Below are positions 58,577 through 64,000 of a stretch of DNA of 64,000 nt, in pieces; positions within the stretch are counted from its first letter, which is position 1, and each line of letters opens with the position of its first letter. The notes below the pieces were generated by a model. The model was not told the origin of the DNA and ran no database searches. It worked only from the letters and a program-made list of their open reading frames with translations. The translations under genes were made by a program, and so were the position numbers. This DNA comes from Tetrapyrgos nigripes (Eukaryota; Basidiomycota; Agaricomycetes; Agaricales; Campanellaceae), in the NCBI GenBank assembly GCA_013368315.1, contig JAACJM010000106.1, positions 1 through 64,000 of the forward strand, read 5' to 3'.

Positions 58577-59250
58577 CAGTGTTCTCCTTAAGGCCTTAAA
58601 TCAGCCCTCCTAGATTTCTTAAGGCTTAATGAAGGTTAAGGGCATTTTTTAAGGGAACAATTTAAGGCTTAAGTATGAAATAAACTAAAAATTTCACCTT
58701 TCCCTACCCAACATCTTCCTCCTCCAAATCAATCTCTACTGCACCTGAATCTGGTCTGGCATCCTCCTTGGCATCTGCCAATGCTTCCATCAATGCTGCT
58801 TTTACATGAGAAACTCAGCGTTGCTTGGGTACACCACAAAATAGTGTCTCCAAGGTGATCACAGCTGGTTTGGTGATACAAGGGAATGAATCAAAAACTC
58901 TGCGGGTAAGTACAAGGAAATGAACTATAGTACTCCCAGAGAGGGTTGGTAGAAGTAGACTTAGGGCTGTAGAGGCAGGCTGTAGTATTTGTCGTTATCA
59001 GTCGTTGCGACTGCTGGCCTTGAAATTTTTATTTCTCACCAGTCGTTGCACTAGTTGTTGCGACCGCTGGCACTAAAAAATTTTATTTCTCACTATAGTC
59101 GATAAGCGGCACAATTAGCCGCATAGCCACTTAAGGTTTCACTTAAGGTTTCTCTTAAGGCTTAAAATTCTCCCAAAATTTCTTAAGGCCTTAGTTTAAG
59201 GGTGTCAAGGCTTAAAATCATTAAGGCCTTAAGTCGTAAGGAGAACACTG
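58577..59250. mobile_element. Non-autonomous hAT element with 8-bp target duplication
   Basis: 674 bp with terminal inverted repeats beginning CAGTGTTCTCCTTA. Flanking 8-bp duplications are ATGCATGG (58569-58576) and ACGCATGG (59251-59258), one mismatch. CAGTG ends and 8-bp duplications are the hallmark of hAT elements. Subterminal regions repeat TTAAGGC(C)TTAA many times on both sides, resembling transposase-binding arrays. No transposase frame, so it depends on a source element elsewhere. Confidence 0.9.
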
Positions 59251-59258
59251 ACGCATGG

Positions 59259-60000
59259 TAGCGCCAAGATATCACATACCAGATAATGCAATATCAATTT
59301 CCTTACCAGGCAGAGTCGTGGGTTTATTTTTGGATCTACTCTCAAGTTAATAGACATAAACATCAGAGCAAGATGCATTTGAATGGTGGGCGGGAAAAGC
59401 CGAATTGATTGCCGAGCGGACTTTGCCGTTGCGCATGGTACCAGTGAAAATCCGGTATCAATTTCCGGGAAGAGTCTTTCAATTTCCGGAAGGAGCTGAT
59501 GTTGTCGAAATCCGGATTGATACTCTCCAGACAATCCGGGAGCAATGATTGAATTTCCGGATGGCACCACTAGATATCCGGGAAAATTATTTTTGCGACG
59601 TTTTGGACAGCATATTATTATAATCATCTCGATTTTACAGGGGTGTACGACTTGCAGTCGCATGAAATGTGTCGCTAGAATTTTTATTATTGTGTGCTGT
59701 ATTCTACTGAGATCGATCGTGCCCCGCGAGTCTCATTAGTTTTGGAAACTGCTGTAATTGACCAAATGATGTTTCAGCCACAATTTTTCCGAGTGTCCGG
59801 ATACCTGGTATTCTTTGTTATTCTCGGAAATTCAATCCGGTATCCGCCTGCATCCGCATCCGTAGATGGTGGATGATTACGGAACATCCGTCCAGCAGGG
59901 TTTTTCCCAGATATCCGTGCGGATATCTGCAAAAATCCGGCATCCATGATGCTAATCCGTGTCATGCCTTGTGCAGTCAACAACCATATCGTACTGTGGC
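59259..60000. repeat. ATCCGG-rich interspersed sequence
   Basis: From about 59450 to 59945 the motif ATCCGG or TTTCCGG occurs about every 20-40 bp on both strands (AATTTCCGGAAGG, GAAATCCGGATTG, ATATCCGGGAAAA, GTGTCCGGATACC). The pattern suggests a degenerate transposon with subterminal motif arrays. Ends could not be fixed and no gene is seen. Confidence 0.4.
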
Positions 60001-60485
60001 GTTGGTCGGCATAGATTCAGAGAAAATTCGTCCGCAATGATGTTTTCTTACGCGGGCACCCCATAAACGCCAATTGTCATCGCTTCTATCCCATTCAGAT
60101 GGTCTTAGGATTCGGACTGTTGCCCAGTATCAAGAACGATAGACTCCATGCTATCAGGAAAAGTACCAGCCGCTGTAGTATTGTTATAGAGACATGCTGA
60201 ATTGGCGTGCTCTACAAGAACAGAACATAATTCCGCTCTCACCCGGTGTCCCAAAAAATTAGGCTTCCGCTAGGTTCATCCCGAGAACGCCTATAACTTA
60301 AACCACCGGCGATTTATTATTCACCAATGCCTCTCTCGCCAGTGTTTCTACTCTTCTTGGCACCAAAATATCAGGGAAGAGTCCCCTGGAACATATGGAA
60401 CATATGCCTTATTAAGAACATATCGCTGGTCAGCATAGATTCGGATCCGGAGAAAGTTCGTCCGCAATGACTTTCTACTTACCAC
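60001..60485. repeat. Two direct copies of a 50-bp motif about 420 bp apart
   Basis: GGTC(G/A)GCATAGATTC, then GAGAAA(A/G)TTCGTCCGCAATGA, then TTTCT(T/A)C/TTAC occurs at about 60003-60052 and again at about 60427-60482. No gene between them. They end about 200 bp upstream of the secreted-protein gene. Confidence 0.55.
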
Positions 60486-60559
60486 TCTGCTATATTCAAG
60501 TTGAGGGCGAGATCAACTTACCTTTACCAGATCCATGCTCAGCGGTGTAAAGCCAGTCT

Positions 60560-60568
60560 GATATAAAA
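60560..60568 (+). promoter_or_regulatory. TATA box of the secreted-protein gene
   Basis: GATATAAAAG lies about 110 bp before the ATG at 60677. It is followed by a CAACTTTCTCTTCC pyrimidine stretch and an A/C-rich leader, an arrangement common for well-expressed fungal genes. Confidence 0.55.
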
Positions 60569-60676
60569 GCTAAACAACTTTCTCTTCCTTAGATTCAACA
60601 AACTAAACCAACACACTTTGGTAGGCTTCAACTTCTTCATCGTTTCTTGAATCTTCGCTGACCATCTTGTCCAGAA

Positions 60677-61148
60677 ATGCTTACTCAAACCCTCTTCATC
60701 ACCCTCACGGCTGCAGTTGCACTGATGAGCACCGTTGTCGCCTCCCCTACCAATCCCATTGCCAACAGTACCAATACCACCAACACTGCCAACGCTGCGC
60801 CCTTTGCTATCAACATCGGCAATGAAGCCTCTGTTGATAATGTTGTAGCTTGGATCGGTGGCGAGAGCAAATGCGACAATGTTGTCATCGGTCCTGTGAG
60901 TACTTGCGTTTTCAGTCCTTCGGGATTCTTCTGCTTGTTCCAAAATTCTGATATTTTCGTCACACACTCAGATTGGAGCCAACTTTTGCAGCCGCCCATT
61001 CAACCTCCCTGGACAATCTGGTTCGTTCACGTTTGAAGGATGCGGAGGACCAGTATGGGTCAATCTAAACGGAAACTTATTTGCCACCTGCAGTAGTTTT
61101 TCGGAGGGTGACGCCTGTGGGATCAGTACTTTCGGGGACTGTGTGTAG
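60677..61148 (+). CDS. Small secreted cysteine-rich protein
   Basis: Exon 1 (60677-60895) encodes a signal peptide (MLTQTLFITLTAAVALMSTV, likely cut near VAS), then a low-complexity Asn/Thr segment and a folded part starting FAINIGNEASVDNVVAWIGG. A GT-AG intron (60896-60971, 76 bp) is in phase 0. Exon 2 (60972-61148) reads IGANFCSRPFNLPGQSG, CGGPVWVNLNGNLFATC and ends GISTFGDCV. The whole is 131 residues, with six cysteines after the signal peptide, fit for three disulfides. Such proteins are typical secreted or effector-like products of fungi; no function or family is claimed. It has a TATA box and no defects, so it is probably a live gene in otherwise decayed surroundings. The unspliced frame would end at 61036. 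Confidence 0.85.
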
Positions 61149-62642
61149 GCTCTGGAGGCCAGTGCAAGGCCTGTTTAATCAAGTATTACTTTTGGAACTG
61201 GGTTTGGGTGGTAGTTTGTCTTGCGAAATATGTTGTTAAAGCTATTCTCTCGGATTGCCACGGTTTGACTGGTCTGAATGACTGAGGTGGAGACAAGCTC
61301 ATGCAACGTAAACAACGAGCATCCGGCAGTGACAAGGAAGCGACAGGGTTTCTGGAAGCCAGGAAACGGACTGGAATCTTGCTGGACTCGAGAAATGACG
61401 AGGATGCGTCTACAGTAGTATAAAACCATTTCATGGTATTCACATAAGTTCAGCCACTCTGCTCGTTATGTGTTAACTGGTTTTCCTGCGAAGATGTGCG
61501 ATCAGAACCTGTCTTTGCGATACCCAAATTTGTCTTCGCTCCTTAATCTATTTGATTATTTCCTTCTTACTTGTTTCTCTTTGATTTATATGTTTTTCTT
61601 TGAGTTTTATTAGTTTTACGTTGACCTTTATTTCGTCTTCTCCTGTTTACGCTTGACTGATACTTCCATTCAATACTAGTTTGCGATATTTACCTACAAG
61701 TACTTATGCTATACTTGCAGATACCAAGAATACAACTCGCCTTAATCACCACCCATTTCCTGCCCGGTCTCCAGTGTTCTCTTAAAGTCCTGATATCGCC
61801 ACCCAATTCAAAGCCTGGTATTTGCGAAAGTTTCTCAGTACTTCTACCATCGTATCGAACACCACTTACCATTACTACCGAGCCTTTTCATCTAGATCTA
61901 TTCAACGTACCCTTTCCTCCATTCATTGGGATTCTCCGGCTAGAGTTCAGCCTGTGAGTGTCTCGAGTGGTTTTATTTAGCCGCGCACCACTAGATGGAT
62001 CATGACAATACCAGAACTTGGTGGTAAGAGGCCAGACCAAGCTGGCGGGACCGATTACTATGAAGGCTTTGTTGACCACTGCTTCACATGGCAATAACGA
62101 GGCCTTATTCGATATTTAATCTCTGTTGTCTATACAGGGTTTAGAGCAGTAGTAGAAGGCTCTGTGATCTCTTTGGTGATTGGGAGATGCCCTTGCCGTA
62201 GTTGCAGAAGCTTCTCCCAAGTTGGATGTGGTCGGCGTGATATGTTATGTATTTCGGCAATAGCAGTAGTTTGCAGAAGAATATTCGAATTTCAGCAACG
62301 ATACGTTGACTATTTGTATCCTTTGTCCTGTTTCAGACTAGGCTTGGACAGTTGGACTAGGCAAGATGTTATTCATCCTTTCCCCTGAGACCTGAGAGGG
62401 TGTTGCTGAGGATCCTTATAGCTGTGGTCGTGTATTTCTGATGTGTTAATAACACGTTATTAACATTTCTAACTGTCGAGGATCTCAGACTGTGTGTTAG
62501 AAATTGTCATAGACCCTGAGGGGTTAGATTTATCTAACCAAAATACAATACAGTAAGTCGAGCGACACGCGCAATGCATAAGCCCTCAGTCTTCACCCTA
62601 CATCTCCACCCAACTTCTCATCCGTATTCCACCGACAACGAT
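61149..62642. other. No supported gene
   Basis: About 1.5 kb with only short, domain-free frames. A 45-bp sequence at about 62078-62122 (CCACTGCTTC.CATGGCAA, ACGAGGCC) also occurs at 57808-57850. Otherwise I see nothing. Confidence 0.35.
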
Positions 62643-64000
62643 TTAAGCTCCGATAACCTCCTTCAACTCCCCATTCTCCACCATCTCCTGCACAATATCC
62701 AATCCACCCGCCAGTTCCCCATTGATGATGAGTTGAGGAAATGTAGGCCAGTTGTTTAGGGTTTTGAGGCCTTTTATTCCAATTATTCCAGGGTGGTTAT
62801 CGGTTGTTGGTCATCCAAAGCGAGAGCGAGAGAGCGTGCATGCATGCGCGTGTACGTGTGGCCGAAATTGACACCATACAGAAAGATGAGAATGAGGATT
62901 ATAGGAAGAAATAATAATGAACAGCGAAGAGCGAAAAGGGTAAAGCATGGATAGGCGAGCATATGGGGAGAAAAGAACATCAAGAAGATATGAAGCGGGT
63001 AGCAAAGAATGAAAAGAATGCGAAAAAGGTGACGGCGACGCATGAGGAAAGGGTGACAGGCAATGGATAGGACGAGGCACAATGACCCACAACAAGGAAA
63101 CCCAGAGCAGAAACGGGGAGAACAGCGAGAAAAGGGGACAGAGAGAAAAGGGGACAGAGAGAAAGGGGACAGAGAGAAAAGGGGACAGAGAGAAAAGGGG
63201 ACAGAGATGAAGAGATGAAATGAGATACGGTGAAGAGGAAGAGGAGAATAGAAGGAGGGAAGGCAGCGGTGAATAGTAGTAGGAGTAGAAGTTGAAAGAA
63301 GGGTTAGGGATATGGATATGGATAGGAATGTCAGTGGTGAGACCAGACTTGGCGTCGGTCCAGGGATCATCCATCCGAAGATATAAGGTTGCAGTCGCAG
63401 GTAACGTCACCGAGGATGTGTATCCAAAATGTACCGGTCATGGCGGGGTGGGTATGGATGTTAATGATGATGATGATGACGCGTGTAAGGTTTGAGCGAG
63501 AGAGAGATTGATGTGTTGAAGAAGTGGAAAGGGTTGCACCGGGCATAGACAAGTACGATCAGCTAATTGAAGAAACGAGATAGAGAGGAAGGAGAAGGAG
63601 AAGGAGGTGGTGAAACCGCGGGCGGACAAGTCAACGGCGAGAGATAGATCCCTTGCCTAGCACTCGACACTCTCCGAGGCAGTATGAATGCCTCCAAAAC
63701 CCAAGCTAGATACTGGTCGCGCGAAACGAAGGGAAGAACTTGCGCCAACATAACGAGGAAAGAAAGGACCAAAAGAGCCAAACACAACAACCAAGAAAAG
63801 AAGAAAACTCACCCTGCCTAACCCCGTCATCCTTCAAAATATCAAAACTACTAAACTCCACTTCCTGATCCCTCAACAACCCCACTATCTTGCGACTAAA
63901 CCCACATCTAGGCTCGTCCGGGACACCTTTCATAAAGAGAACGACTTTGGATTGGTTCATTAGAGAACGCATTCGGGTTTCTAGTTCGGCCGGGGTTTCC
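62643..64000 (-). CDS. Monothiol glutaredoxin (Grx3/4-like), 3' part
   Basis: Two exons are visible on the minus strand; the gene continues past the right edge. The upstream exon (64000-63814) reads [17 protein letters not shown] sequence preceded by ETPAELE, then [19 protein letters not shown] with the CGFS active site. The last exon (62770-62643) gives [30 protein letters not shown], and ends LKEVIGA, stop TAA 62643-62645. Splice phase fits exactly: donor GTGAGT at 63813, acceptor AAAAG at 62771. CGFS glutaredoxins bind an Fe-S cluster with glutathione and act in cytosolic and nuclear iron regulation and Fe-S trafficking. The helix before the domain suggests the Grx3/4 type with an N-terminal thioredoxin domain, which would lie outside the window. 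The intron of 1,043 bp is far longer than the 50-75 bp seen elsewhere. Confidence 0.9.
63127..63206. repeat. 16-bp purine minisatellite in the glutaredoxin intron
   Basis: About five units of GGGGACAGAGAGAAAA (one unit shorter by a base). On the minus (transcribed) strand this is a pyrimidine run, which also produces spurious open frames of 195 and 199 residues across the intron. Confidence 0.85.

Noticed and set aside
62783..63410. Minus frames of 195 and 199 residues that look like membrane proteins
   Set aside because: They lie in the glutaredoxin intron and come from a pyrimidine-rich run and a 16-bp repeat.

Overview
The window looks like nuclear DNA of an agaricomycete (mushroom-forming basidiomycete) from a transposon-rich compartment. 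The evidence is short GT-AG introns of about 50-75 bp, a Plavaka-type transposase, a KDZ transposase remnant, a DUF6532 protein, chromodomain Gypsy retrotransposons, and a CGFS glutaredoxin gene with typical fungal exon structure. Only about 3 kb at the right end looks like ordinary gene space. The rest is nested mobile elements at different stages of decay.

Layout, left to right. 1-1.75 kb: little, apart from a tandem duplication and a small inverted-repeat element. 1.76-6.67 kb: a Gypsy element on the minus strand that has lost gag, protease and RT but keeps RNase H, integrase, a chromodomain and an extra spliced gene on the opposite strand with a Zn2Cys6-like cysteine pattern. 6.7-8.85 kb: LTR and gag remnant of a plus-strand Gypsy. 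8.9-11.5 kb: non-coding repeats and an LTR. 11.8-13.35 kb: an inverted-repeat element with an 11-bp minisatellite. 13.6-26.0 kb: one large minus-strand gene of unknown function, apparently split in two (24.55-26.0 kb and 13.6-17.2 kb) by a 7.4-kb block. That block holds a DUF6532 gene, a divergently transcribed Plavaka transposase, and a small coiled-coil gene. 26.4-27.2 kb: broken unknown gene. 27.2-33.2 kb and 34.7-39.4 kb: two decayed minus-strand chromodomain Gypsy elements, with small foldback elements between and after them. 40.1-42.9 kb: plus-strand Gypsy LTR and gag. 42.95-44.6 kb: minus-strand gag/protease remnant whose LTR was hit by Copia-1 (44.67-49.7 kb). 50.3-52.25 kb: KDZ transposase C-terminus and an 88-bp-type minisatellite. 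52.27-57.3 kb: Copia-2. 58.58-59.25 kb: non-autonomous hAT with an 8-bp target duplication. 60.7-61.1 kb: an intact small secreted Cys-rich protein gene. 62.6-64.0 kb: 3' part of a monothiol glutaredoxin gene with an unusually long intron.

Three themes cross element boundaries. First, most premature stops are TGA (some TAG) where arginine, glutamine or tryptophan is expected. Comparison of the two Copia copies shows directly CGA to TGA and TGG to TAG, so C:G to T:A change (probably methyl-CpG deamination or a RIP-like process) is the main killer here. Second, a palindrome CTTTTGCAAAAG or a close variant sits inside many introns of the split gene and is also the core of the minisatellite beside the KDZ fragment, which raises the question of an intron-spreading element. 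Third, several elements carry or trap extra genes: the antisense gene in the Gypsy, and DUF6532 plus coiled-coil genes with Plavaka.

All calls come from reading the sequence; no alignment or database search was run. Family names rest on motif recognition. Boundaries of LTRs, repeats and exons are approximate unless a duplication or splice site is named.
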